Assembly (NCBI GenBank): GCA_008931825.1
Contig: QXVZ01031416.1
Coordinates: forward strand, 1-21,107
Length of the DNA stretch: 21,107 bases
Reading direction: 5' to 3'
DNA from: Phallusia fumigata
Taxonomy: Eukaryota > Chordata > Ascidiacea > Phlebobranchia > Ascidiidae
The notes below the pieces were generated by a model, which was not told where the DNA came from, searched no databases, and saw only the letters and a program-made list of their open reading frames with translations. The translations under genes and the position numbers were made by a program. Shown here in pieces: positions 8,800 to 18,714 of the stretch (the first letter of the stretch is position 1; each line of letters starts with the position of its first letter).

Positions 8800-9637
8800 C
8801 TAAAATGAAATCGAAACATTTTAAACAGGAAAAACTTACATCTTTCAGTAAGTTGGCGTGATTTTTGCTTGAAAGGAGATAATCGTACAGTAAGTCAAAA
8901 TTTCTAATGCTTTACACAATCCTTTCCTAGAGCACCGTTCTAAATAAAAGTCCACATAAAACTCCTGCATAACCGAAATTTTTTTATTCCACATCTTCAT
9001 GCACTGCATTACTACACCATCAGATAATAACATACTTTTTCATTCGACGAAAATGAATTTTTGTAAATAAATTTTTACAATTCTGGCAAGCCGGGGTATA
9101 CAAACCTACTGCCTGAACTCTACTAGTTATCGCTATAACTTCTTTATCTGTTAATCAGGTATAACTATTTTAACAGAAATGATTATTTCGAAATTGCTTT
9201 TTTAGTGGAATGCAAATCCAACTTGACGACGCTTGCGTTATAGGGTCACCATTGTGTATTTAGTTTATTTAAGGGTCGCCATACTATTTATGCAACCTCA
9301 TTTACATAATTTCGAACGCCGGTGCCCCTATGGTTCGTCTTTAAATTGTGAAAGCGTCTTCAAATAGAGTTTTTTGCAAGTAGACATTTACAACTGTTTT
9401 GTCAATATTTGCCTTGTGGAAAAGTGCTGTTTATCGTTCAAAATCGCACATACAAAGACACATGTGGAGCTTTGGATTTATACTTATCTAGTCGTACGCA
9501 AAATACAAAACAAACACTTAGACACAGTAGTGAAACTGCTATATTAGGCAAAGTTTACAGTTTATAACAACCGAATGCCTGCCACAAGTTTCAAACAAAA
9601 GCACACAAGACAACCATTATTCTGAATAAACCAATGC
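8800..9637. other. Upstream region of gene D; signal exon not located
   Basis: This stretch must hold the first exon of D if D is a whole gene, because F ends at 9638. I checked minus-strand ATG codons before phase-1 donors and saw no clear signal peptide. A GTAAGT donor-like site lies near 8834-8841. The frame at 8845-9033 is open but not signal-like. A small direct repeat, 'agggtcaccat' / 'agggtcgccat', lies near 9243-9281. Nothing else is recognised. Confidence 0.4.
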
Positions 9638-9960
9638 TTATAACTTGTACAAATCATTGTAGACAGTTTGCTTATTATTCGGCGGTTCAGGAAGTTGCCG
9701 TATTTGATTGGTTTCGCCTGTTTCTTGTTCTTTAGAAGTAGTTGGCAACGTATTAGCCGCGCTGTAAACTTGAATTGAATGTGTCTGGGGTTTTTCACCT
9801 TTCCTATGTTAAAACAAAAACTGGTCGAGACGTGGCGACATCTTGAATTTCACCCCAAATTTTTACCTGATTTTAACAAACAAGTAGAGCAGTCCTGCGC
9901 AAGCGAAGCCAAACAAGAGGGCAAAGACGACTGTCGTCCATAGAAAAAATGATGACGTTC

Positions 9961-10469
9961 CTGCAAATCAACACATAAATGTTTTAACAGTATTACATCT
10001 CTCAAGCAGCGCACAGCAGTGAAGTTCACAAGAAGTTTTAACATTATACCACAAAAGTCACTGGCCTAAAATAGTAAAATCATGATCAATTATGGTTGCG
10101 TAGCACAATACCTTTAAGATCACTAGACTTGTTACACTTTATAGCTGTATCGATCTTAGTTGTTCCGCCAGGTGGCTTCGCTACAAACAAAACGTTCAAA
10201 CTTGTAACAAAAGCATAGAGCTTGTTTTAGTGAATATATTGCAATGCAAACGTTTAACAATCACTGTTGTCATTTGTCGGTGCACTACATTCATTGTTTA
10301 AAACTGGGAGCTTTAAATGCTTCTCTATAGACCATAAATAAATAAAAAACTTTTATCGTAATGACATTAAAATGTTTTTAAACTTATTTGTCCTGCATAT
10401 GATGGTTTCTTTATGGTGATGTTTGTATTTATTGTCAACTCATGTATTTATTTTATGCAAAGTACTCAC
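9961..10469 (-). other. Large intron of copy F between E3 and the transmembrane exon
   Basis: The part from about 10130 to 10440 is collinear with the E4-E3 intron of B (about 3755-4100) and H. It shares 'gcttcgctacaaa' or 'gtttcgctacaaa' and the octamer-like element. The E4 stalk exon, which should lie at the left end, is not seen. Its place is taken by the second type of transmembrane exon. The switch between the B-like intron and new sequence near 10100-10130 marks where the alternative tail joined. Confidence 0.5.
10231..10260. repeat. Recurrent intronic element with octamer-like core (in F)
   Basis: 'attgcaatgcaaacgttt' followed by 'aacaa', in the intron next to E3 of F, matches the elements at 3904-3934 and 20055-20088. 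Confidence 0.45.
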
Positions 10470-11219
10470 TTGTATTTGGAATACCCTCGGTCGGCACGAT
10501 TGCATCACAGTCGAAAAATTCGTATGACATCACTGCTGAAAAATGATAGAGCCTAGTGGTAACATTAGGCGGCCATGTAGCTAATGTTTGTATGACACCT
10601 TCGCACAAATCCTTTCCATTTAGAACTGATCTGCATTTGGTTTTATTGGAACCGGCTTTCGAGTAGATACGACACCAAGGACTGTCTAACCTTGAAAATT
10701 CCTTTTCTTTAAATAAAACAGTTAAACCATAAAACTTTGCAGTTTTTATCTCCATAAGTTTTCTTACCTGGTTGATCGGGCAACTGAAAGTAAAACTTGG
10801 AATAATGAGAATGAACTACACTCTGCAAAACTTTAAAAACCATGCGATTTTCAGTGTCGTGTTGATGGGAATCATTAAGGCGCCATACACACTTCCTTGC
10901 AGCATATTTTTGTTATAACCGGTAGCATGAATCAAATATCCTGAGCTGTTGGAACTGGGAAGGTAAAGGCAGTATCCTGTTGACAGCAGTGCCAAATGAC
11001 CTGAGAAAACACAAATTATTCTATTATAGCCTTACATGGACTGTTATACCAAGAAAAATAAGCTATACACACTGGTAAATCCCACTGCCAGAAACAGCTG
11101 TTGAAATTGAAATGACGTCATTTTGAGATTAACATCTGACTGACAAACTACTTCAAAACTAAGTCTTCGGAAAAAAGTAAAATACCGGTGTGCCGTGAAG
11201 AGTGTAACGTTGTGATTTA

Positions 11220-11241
11220 ACTATGCCACCACAAACTATTT
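11220..11241 (-). promoter_or_regulatory. Conserved upstream element of group II genes (F)
   Basis: 'ctatgccaccacaaactatt' is identical over its core to the element upstream of B and lies about 99-120 bp from the F start codon. On the gene strand it contains TGTGGT, a RUNX-type core. Confidence 0.35.
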
Positions 11242-13000
11242 AAAGGTTTCATTGTTCAATTTTCGTAATAAATAGAAGGTCAATATAGCCTTCAGAGTTT
11301 TAGACGGTAAGGTTTTCCGGTCATTTTATCTTTATTCTCTGGTCTAATTTAGATTAAAATATTAATAATCAAACAAAAAAGTTCTACCACTGATACAAAC
11401 ATATTCAAAACTCGTCGTTCCTGTAGTGACAATTTGCATTACCGTAATGCGGGATGGTAATCGACTCGCAGAATCTTCGATTAAAGGTCGATGGGTTTTT
11501 GTATCGCTGACATCCCCGAAGTAAAAAATTGTTTACAATAATTTGTACAAGTAGTGTAAATGAGCAAGATTTTGATTGTTTTTATTTTGTCGTCTGTTAA
11601 CAATATGTGACCCATGTAGATGTTGTCTCAAACAGCCTGATTTGAATAAGCAACTTACATCACATAATTTTTGCCAGTTACACATCGGTTGTCCAGCCGC
11701 TGACGTTCGGTAAAATACCAGTGACTGAATCTAAAAATTTAACATTGGCGAACCTTACGTTTTGTGCATAAATTAGGCTAAAGTGGACGTCCACAAAACA
11801 ACCCAGGGTTAGGTTACTTAAATTTGCAGTTAACCAAAGCTGACTTTTGAATAATCCAACTCTGTTAACAATATAGCTTGTGGCTTACAGATATGAAGGT
11901 GCGTTAATTGTTGATTCAGTGGGAGCAGTATTTTAAAAAGCTGCTAGATAAAAACGATGTACTTTTTGTTGCTGCATTCCAAACGAGCTCAGATATGTGT
12001 AATTTCGTTTGATTTGAACACGTTTTTTTTTCTAACACAGGATTGTAACGTATTTGGCTTGTATACTGTTGTGACGTATTGCTCGAATCCAATTTTATGT
12101 CGTAATGTTGTTTTCCCGTGGGAACATCAAGTCGTGCTAGGTACCGAATGATTAAAGCTCACATCGCGTACATGCGTATGATCATAATTTCTAAATGACC
12201 CAATTTAGTACGTGGCACAGAAAAATTATCAGTATTTATATTGAGTGTTTTGCAGGCGTCGACCGCGATGGTTGGTTTAAAGATGTTATGTTTTGTGCAT
12301 AAATTGAGGTATGTAGCCTTATGTCGTCATTCTATTTTGGCCTAGGCTCTAGTGGATCTCTGCTACCGGAGCCCTTCTAAATTACGTGTGTTGGTGTATT
12401 CTAATAAACAATACTAACCCAAAGGTATTGTAAGTCCGAACTGGCAAAAAGAAACACGCCTGGGCAATAGGGTCCTACAAGCAAAACAACTCAAAACCCT
12501 ATAGAATCCTGTAGAATTCTAAACCAATACATTGAGATGTGTGTACTATACAAAGGACAAAAATGTGAGAATATGTTCTGCGTATTATGCTAGGTCAGGA
12601 CGAATATTTGTCAGTCAATAATGCAAAATTAGTAAAAGCACTTCGTATAATGCTGGACATCATGTTTTTGAAAAGTTGCCAATAAGTAATTTTTCCAACG
12701 CTAATATAACGACTGTTTTTGTCAAGCACAAATGTAAACTTAATAAAAAGCTTGGTGTAAATTGTGTTACATATCAGATGCGATTATTTGTGTGTTAATG
12801 TTCGCGACTGCTGTGTAAACAGATGTGGAAGAGATCAATACAATGTAGAAAGCATTTACTGAAATATATCGTTGTGTTATTATTACGATTTCTGTATTTT
12901 ATGTCATAGTTTGTGAGGAATTATCGATCTTCTTTTTTATAAGACATAGACTTAAAGTAGCTTCATTAAAAAACATAAAAGCGAAAGATCTTGTAGATTC

Positions 13001-13027
13001 TGGATACATTGTAATGCAAAGGTTTCA
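13001..13027. repeat. Recurrent element with octamer-like core (3' of E)
   Basis: 'gatacattgtaatgcaaa' followed by 'ggtttcaaaaat' lies downstream of the copy E stop codon. It matches the intronic elements in B, F, G and H except for the 'acg'/'agg' step. Confidence 0.35.
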
Positions 13028-13239
13028 AAAATCTATTGTTATCAGCGGTGCGTCATTACATTGTTAACTGCAGCATCACAGCGTACTTACTATATACAAT
13101 CTCTGTTAGTTCGTTTTATAATTACTTTTTTACAAACGTACTCAAACTACTTATTTCCTTTTCCCCTGTGTTTGGAGGTACGCGAAAAAAGGAAGGGGGT
13201 TTTAAAATACTTGTGAAATAACAAAACGGTACAAATTTC

Positions 13240-14465
13240 TTAATCGCAAGCCTGGTAAAGTTCGTTGACCACAACTTCTTTAGTCTGCGGTTCAGTAGAG
13301 CTTGTTTGCAAGGTGTTTGCCTTCCTGTAGGTTAAAAGCAAAGTTGCGAGAAGTGTGCTAACCTGAGTGCACTATCTGGCGTGTATAAGTGTTTGTATGT
13401 TTTGTTACTGATGAACTTACCTAATTTTGACAAGCAAAAATGCTATCACTGCACATGCAAATATCAGTAACATCGCCAGAACCACAGCAAGCCATAGAAA
13501 TACAGACGTCTGTGACGAGGCTTGATCTGCAAGTATGTAAATCACAATTGTGTAACGTGTTTTCAGTTTCTTAGTGAGACATTTCGGCATGACTAAATTG
13601 CGTCTTGTTTGACCCACGTTACTCAACCTTCGAAAACCCCAATCTGATGGAAAACTTCGTCATGTAATGGTTCATGAAATTAGTGGGGCAACAGTCTGTT
13701 TATGCAGCTACATTCAGACATAGCTAAATGTATTCTGATAGCTGGATGGCGCAGTGAACAAAAAGCAGATGTTTCGTACTGTGCTTGGCCGCCCACTTAC
13801 AGAAGACGTAACAATAAAAACAAAGCAAGGTCACAAATAGCTTTGGAGGCAACCACGTTTCGATCTACGGTTATAATAATAAACAGTACCTCTGATTGCA
13901 GTTTGGCTACCAGGAGATGACGTCACACCTGTCGTGGTTGTTGTTTGAATGTTGTTTGTAGAGTTTCGCCCACCTTCACCCGTCACGTTGTCGTGCTGAG
14001 TTGTGTCTATTTCTTCAACCACTATAGAATTACAAGCTGTTAAACGAATAACGGCTATAAACATTTTATTGCCTACATTTGTCCATTATGTTCGTTCGGT
14101 GTGTAGAAGTTATAATGGGACCAACCGCCAACTGTACCAGATTTTTCAACCTTAAAAACCAACATTATGTTTGTTCGGTTTGGAAGATCATAATCAAAAT
14201 CCCATCTACATTCCACTCCTGTCCATCCAGTAGCATGTACCAAGTAACCTGAGCTGTTTGAAGTGGGAAGCCGGATACAATAACTGGTTGCGTTGCCGAA
14301 AAAGACTACAAACAAATAGTGATAAGTGAGATGTTAAACAGGCAGTAAAAGTTTATTGGTACAGCTATCGTTTATGGTATGCTTTGTAGGCGAAATCATT
14401 GCTGGTAAAGACTTACCACTCGCTATAATCAATATCACTGACTGTACAATAATCAGAGACATCAT
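13240..14465 (-). pseudogene. Copy E: group I member lacking E3, with the alternative tail
   Basis: Minus-strand exons are E1 14417-14465 (MMSLIIVQSVILIIAS), E2 14084-14305, E4 13890-14036, E5 13421-13526 and tail exon 13240-13324. E2 is well kept: SSGYLVHATGW, CRWDFDYDLPNRTN and VFKVEK. E4 is a Thr/Ser-rich stalk beginning with Cys. E5 is SVFLWLAVVLAMLLIFACAV and then LLVKIR, like F. The tail ends VVVNELYQACD and shares ANTLQTSSTE with ANTLPTTSKE of F. All exons fit the family phases. However, E3 is missing and only 47 bp separate E2 from E4. The expected E2 donor reads GA instead of GT, and reading on meets a stop. It could give a secreted half-module, or be a pseudogene after loss of E3. 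Confidence 0.65.
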
Positions 14466-14866
14466 AAGCTCGATGAAAACAAAACCTTTGATAAATAATC
14501 CTCTCTTCGTCAAATAACTTTTTTCGCAAAATTTGAACTGACCTTCAAACCACTCAATCTATAACGGAATCAACTGAAAGGATGCGCAACTGCCGAAACG
14601 TTTAAACGCATTAGACTTGGTGTAAGGAACTGGTATGAACAAATCCACCCACCCATTTTAGTAACACTGCTACTAAACATATCGCCATCAGATTAGTATA
14701 TGTTCGATGCATAAACGTACGTGTATGATGACCTTACAGTTTCTCCATAAAGACGTGTATATGTATTGGCAAGTCAGTTTGTAAAACAAACATATAGGTA
14801 TGAAGGGGATTAGGTTGATACCTTAGCAGCCTGAGACAGGCGTTTATGTTGTGCGCACGTAAAACA
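14466..14866 (-). promoter_or_regulatory. 5' flank of copy E, shared with copy A
   Basis: This is the second copy of the block at 1937-2335, with the same order of landmarks and only small indels, for example an extra 'tatatgtattgg' near 14759. Including E1, the intron and the first E2 bases, the resemblance runs over about 14290-14866 against about 1775-2335. It probably contains the group I promoter, which faces gene G across the next 860 bp. Confidence 0.5.
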
Positions 14867-15725
14867 GGCTATATGAAGTGATCGGGTAGAAGATAAGGAC
14901 TTGAATATTATTTTTTGAAAAACTGTACGACTAAAACTACAGACTCGTGAATAAAACCGTTTACATGCAACAGACATTAACCAACGTGGGTTATAATTGT
15001 ATTTTAATGAAAAATAAACTTTTCGATCTTTGGTAAAAACACCTTTCATGTATAAAAGATTGCGCTGTTGAGATCGGCGCTATTGGCAATGCCATGATTG
15101 TGAGGTCAGAATGTGAATTTATATTTTAAAATAACATTTCGTTATATCGACATGCAAGTGTTTTTAATACTTACATGACTTCTGGTTGTCCAGTCATGCA
15201 ATACAAAGGTTTCAGGCATTGCACTCCAGATGTAAACTTTAACACGTTATTACTGACTACAATTTTGGATGAAAGTAAAACAATATCCCCAAAATAACTT
15301 AAACTGAATGGTGACGTTTTACAGCATTTTGCAGTTGATACACTGCCACCATACCAAGAAGCAATTTTGAGCGCGTAACGCTTACTTTTTTCTAAACAAA
15401 GAAAATAAAAACAAATTTTAATTCCGTTTGTGTCAAACTATAATGAATCAATGTATTTTAGTGCGTAACTGTCGAAGGCGGAATTGAGGTATTTGGCACC
15501 TGTACTGCTAAGAACAATTGTTAAATGTCTAGTAGCTGTCAATGTTGTTTTTGAAAACACCGGGTTCTTACGTTTTGACAGTTGGACACTTCATTGGTGC
15601 GATAATACTAGTCTACTTAAGCAGTTTCTTACAAGACGAGATCGATTGTTGCAGGTAACTGTAGGGTGAGAGCAAGAAGATCCTCTACTGTAATAAAACT
15701 TTAAAATTTTGTGGTGTTAAGCATA
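14867..15725. other. Spacer between divergent copy E and gene G
   Basis: No exon is recognised. E (minus) and G (plus) start head to head, and this spacer with 14466-14866 forms a 1.26-kb divergent region. A worn octamer-like string with 'aaaggtttcaggcattgc' occurs near 15190-15222. A GC-poor stretch 'ctgtaataaaactttaaaa' lies just upstream of the G start codon. A 5' untranslated exon of G might exist here but is not visible. Confidence 0.4.
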
Positions 15726-17780
15726 ATGTCTGTGACTATTTCTGTGCTTCAGTCCGTTGGAGTGATTACAATCTTTACAAGCGGTAAGTTTAACACAAAA
15801 CACGTCCTTTAAAAACAAGTTGATTACTGAGAGCGTGTAAATAGTAAATACATTGTAATTTAAACGTTTTTGGCATGGTTTTTATTCAAGTGCATATACT
15901 TGTCATAAAACACTGCAATTGTCACGCAAAAACATCGCATTCTTTGAAGGAAAACCTGATTTTACAATTTTTTCGCAGTTTTCTTTGATTTATCAACAAG
16001 TTATTGCATCCGACTACCCACTTCAAACAGCTCAGGTTACTTGGTACATGCTGCTGAATATAGAGCAAATAAGTGCAGATGGGATTTTGATTATAACATT
16101 CCAAACCGAACAAATGTTATGATGGTTTTTAAGGTTTTAAAATCCTTGACGGTTGGGTGGGGTCCACACCATTACAACTTCTACACACCTGACGACCCAG
16201 GTGCATATTTGAGCCATAAGAATCTTGCTTCAAAATTACCAACATCTATCAAATTTTGTTTTGGCAGACACAAAGTGGTGGCAGAAAGGATCTTTTTGTC
16301 GCATCTACGCAAAACCTGGTTCCAATTTAACAAAATGCAAACCTGGCGAAAAAAGACAAGAATTGTGTAAAAATGTCATGCAGCAATCTGTGAATTGGCC
16401 TCCCACCATTAAAACCGACTTTGCACTATATTCTGCTGTGATGTCATATCAGTTCATCGACTGTGAAGCGGATGTACCAAAAAACAGAACAAAGATCTTG
16501 CATAACATAGGTATTAATTTTTGTATACGTTTGTTTATTGAGCGAACTATGAAATAGTGCATACTAAACAAAATGGTTGTAACAGCTTCACCTAATTGCG
16601 TCAACGTGAATTGCGAATAATCTGTTTTCATGTTCAGTTTTTTTTACGCTACTTCAAATTGGGGGGAAATCAATTAGGTCTAAAGCAGGATAAGCACACC
16701 AAATTAACGTCTTTGTAACTTATCCGGTTTAAGATGTTTTATACTTACATTAGTGTTGGAATCAATAACATCACAGTATGACAACCAGGAATATTATAGT
16801 TGGCAAAACACTACAGTTCATGCAACAACAATGACAGGAACAACGTCATATTTCGACAGGAACAACGTCAGCACAGCTGGTTCCAGAGGTATTGGTATTA
16901 TATTCAGGATTCGAGGCTGCCATGACATGTTGTTACAGTTAATTTGAGCTGAAACGTTTGCAAGTCCAAACCAATTGGTCATTGCGTTAATTTCGCCATA
17001 GATGAACAAATTTATTAACCTATAGCAAACATGAAATGACTTGTAAATTTTCGCACGACCATAACAGTATAGGTAGCTTGCTTACTATTTTGAAATTTAT
17101 TCCTTACCATTAAAATATTATATTGCCATGTCATTAACACAATTTTTTTACGATTTTAGGTTTGTCTGTGACTGATACCATAGTGATAGCAATAGCGACG
17201 GTTGTGCTAGCGATATTCTGTCTCCTCATCATCATCTCGTTGTGGCAAAAATGGGGACATAAGAAAACGTTTAGGTTCGTCCTTATTTCTGTTGCTTTTT
17301 CGAATATACCTTTCGCTTTGAGAATTACATCTATCGTATTAGATGTGACATGATATTTATGCGTTTTAAAGCTTTATTAATTGTATCCGGAGCAAAATTT
17401 GGCAGCTTAATTATTATTAGCCAGACTTCTTAGCCAGCAATCATAGACAGGAGGGACATTATGAAAAATAATTAAAATGATTTATGTTTAGAAACTCTGC
17501 GACTGTCCAATTGTCATCACAGAACAATCAACGACAAAATCCACAACCTTCTTTTATTGGACTTGAACAGGAAAAACAAAAGAAACATTCGAAATTACAA
17601 CCGCCCCCGTTAAAACACGGTAGAATGTTATTCATTTATGCGATGTTATTCACTTTATGTTGTTATTAACCTTTCCGTTTTGTAGACTATGCCAATGTAA
17701 ATGTCATTTCAAGACCAAACAACGATGAATATCTGGTTCCAATCCGACAGCCTATTTCACAATACGAGGATTTAAATTAA
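15726..17780 (+). CDS. Gene G: complete plus-strand group I receptor, 331 aa
   Basis: Exons are 15726-15783, 15979-16200, 16268-16510, 16754-16888, 17160-17274, 17492-17619 and 17686-17780. They total 996 nt, all GT/AG and all in phase. Residues 1-19 are a signal peptide (MSVTISVLQSVGVITIFTS). E2 (20-93) is CUB-like, with SSGYLVHAAEY, CRWDFDYNIPNRTN and VMMVFKVLK. E3 (94-174) has FCRIYAKPGSN, four Cys, WPPTIKT and QFIDC. E4 (175-219) is a short Thr-rich stalk with NTT and NVS sequons and no Cys. The helix in E5 is about 222-246 (TVVLAIFCLLIIISL), followed by basic residues. Tail tyrosines are Y302 (YANV), Y316 (DEYLVPI) and Y327 (QYEDL). It is the only copy on the plus strand, so the array includes one inversion. 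The start was chosen by homology of E1 to A and E. Confidence 0.82.
15846..15873. repeat. Recurrent intronic element (in G intron 1)
   Basis: 'aaatacattgtaatttaaacg' matches the octamer-like elements of B, F and H, though here the core reads 'taatttaaacg'. It lies between E1 and E2 of G, a different intron from the other copies. Confidence 0.35.
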
Positions 17781-18566
17781 TCACTTAGGAATAAGAGCAA
17801 CTAGTTGTTTCCTGTTTTTAGCATGTTCAATGGAAATGTAATTGAAACAGTACAATTCTAAAGGTCGAATTTCTAGCTTTCGTATTCTTTCCTATTTTAT
17901 ACTTCTTTTTGTTGATTTGTTCCCACATCTTGTCGTTTTCTTGTCGTAATTCTTTGAAAATATTTCAGCCCGCAGAGTTTAAGTCGTTTCGTTACGGCCA
18001 CGGGAAGTTTAACGTTGTTACAACTTTACAAACTCTTTAGAGTTTAACAACGAAAGGAAAAATATAGTTTTCTGATGGCATAACTGACACCAAACCGCCA
18101 ATGTGCATTAGGTGCAGGTTCGTCGTTCTGTTGTCTATAAAATTCTTTCCAGGATTCAGTTGTTTTATTCCCATCCACGCGTTGAATAGGCAGCAACACA
18201 TAAATAGCTTCCTTTTTCCGACAAATCATATGTCGTAACACCGAAGTATCCTGGTTATATTTACCATAAAGGTGTTAGGAACCTTCAGCTATTTCGTTCG
18301 CTGTGATTACGTTTATATTTCCAAAATCACATCCTTTAGTTAAAAAGCAATAAAACGTAGTCCACAGCATTAAAATATGTTGTACAATAAATTTGCGGTG
18401 TTGGATGTATAGTTGAGTTGTTGCATTCTATGCGCACAACGTCGAAGAAAGTTCCCTATTTCTTCACGCTGAGAACACACTGAACCAAAAAGCGGAAATT
18501 TTTTTGTAATTCTTGATTTTTAACTGTACGTTCTGGTTTTGAAGTGTATTTATCGAATGCATTTTA
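17781..18566. other. Spacer between converging genes G and H
   Basis: This contains the 3' flank of G and sequence not seen elsewhere in the window. One minus-strand stretch looks coding-like and is listed separately. From about 18260 to 18560 nothing is recognised. The H 3' flank begins at about 18567 with 'agacgcaaattaaacgaat'. Confidence 0.45.
18058..18260 (-). other. Unidentified coding-like stretch
   Basis: The minus strand is open for about 65 codons and reads like protein rather than noise: ICRKKEAIYVLLPIQRVDGN, then TTESWKEFYRQQNDEP and NAHWRFGVSYAIRK. It has a balanced amino-acid mix with three Trp/Tyr-rich spots. It shows no resemblance to any receptor exon in the window. I do not recognise the family. 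It may be an exon of another host gene or a fragment of a mobile element. No clear splice sites were assigned. Confidence 0.3.
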
Positions 18567-18714
18567 GACGCAAATTAAACGAATATTCATGAAATGTATG
18601 CTTGGAATATTCTTTAACAATTCACAACAATATTTGTGAAAAAAATGAGGGAACTGTACAGGTTTGATGTGATAGGTTTTGCAACAAAAAGTTTCAACAA
18701 GCCATGTTTTGTTT
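18567..18714 (-). other. 3' flank / 3' UTR of copy H
   Basis: This matches 2336-2503 3' of gene B base for base over most of its length, with about 20 bases missing near 18660. It marks the left edge of the segment that was duplicated between B and H. Confidence 0.5.

Larger units (their letters stand above)
9638..11121 (-). pseudogene. Copy F: group II ectodomain with the alternative tail, one frameshift
   Basis: Minus-strand exons are E1 11073-11121 (MTSFQFQQLFLAVGFT), E2 10768-11000, E3 10470-10706, E5 9867-9960 and a last tail exon 9638-9803. E4 is absent and E3 joins E5 in phase 1. E3 is fully open, with WCRIYSKAGSN, LCEG, TWPPNVTT and FFDCDAIVPTE. E2 carries two extra bases after the YNKN codons compared with B, so its length is 233 instead of a multiple of 3 and frame is lost. 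The transmembrane exon (FFLWTTVVFALLFGFACAG, then LFVKIR) and tail (VYSAANTLPTT, then TVYNDLYKL at the C-terminus) are unlike those of B and match copy E. Without the 2-base change it would be an intact receptor, so a sequence error or recent damage is possible. Confidence 0.65.
11122..13239. other. 2.1-kb intergenic stretch between F and E
   Basis: The right-hand part next to F (11122-11350) holds the conserved group II 5' flank and a piece of the block at 1-130. From about 11350 to 13000 I see no exon, family relic or known repeat. The sequence is AT-rich with scattered short open frames on the plus strand (11957-12151, 13036-13221) that lack domain features. Small self-similar bits include 'ttttgtgcataaatt' at about 11760 and 12293. 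An octamer-like element is at 13001-13027. Confidence 0.5.

Noticed and set aside
9562-9798. Minus-strand frame of 78 codons at the end of F
   Set aside because: Wrong frame over the real tail exon 9638-9803, which is in phase with the helix exon and matches the tail of E.
11957-12151. Plus-strand frame rich in Phe, Leu and Cys
   Set aside because: Compositional: AT-rich DNA gives hydrophobic codons. It has no domain, splice or family support.
12390-12560. Possible small inverted-repeat element around 'tagggtcctac' and 'ccctatagaatcctg'
   Set aside because: The arms are short and imperfect and no target-site repeat was found; support is too weak to call a mobile element.
13036-13221. Plus-strand frame suspected as a small membrane protein
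   Set aside because: It is hydrophobic only because of T-rich DNA, has no homologous copy in the array, and overlaps the 3' flank of copy E.
15922-16113. Minus-strand open frame under gene G E2
   Set aside because: Shadow of the plus-strand E2 exon, which fits the family.
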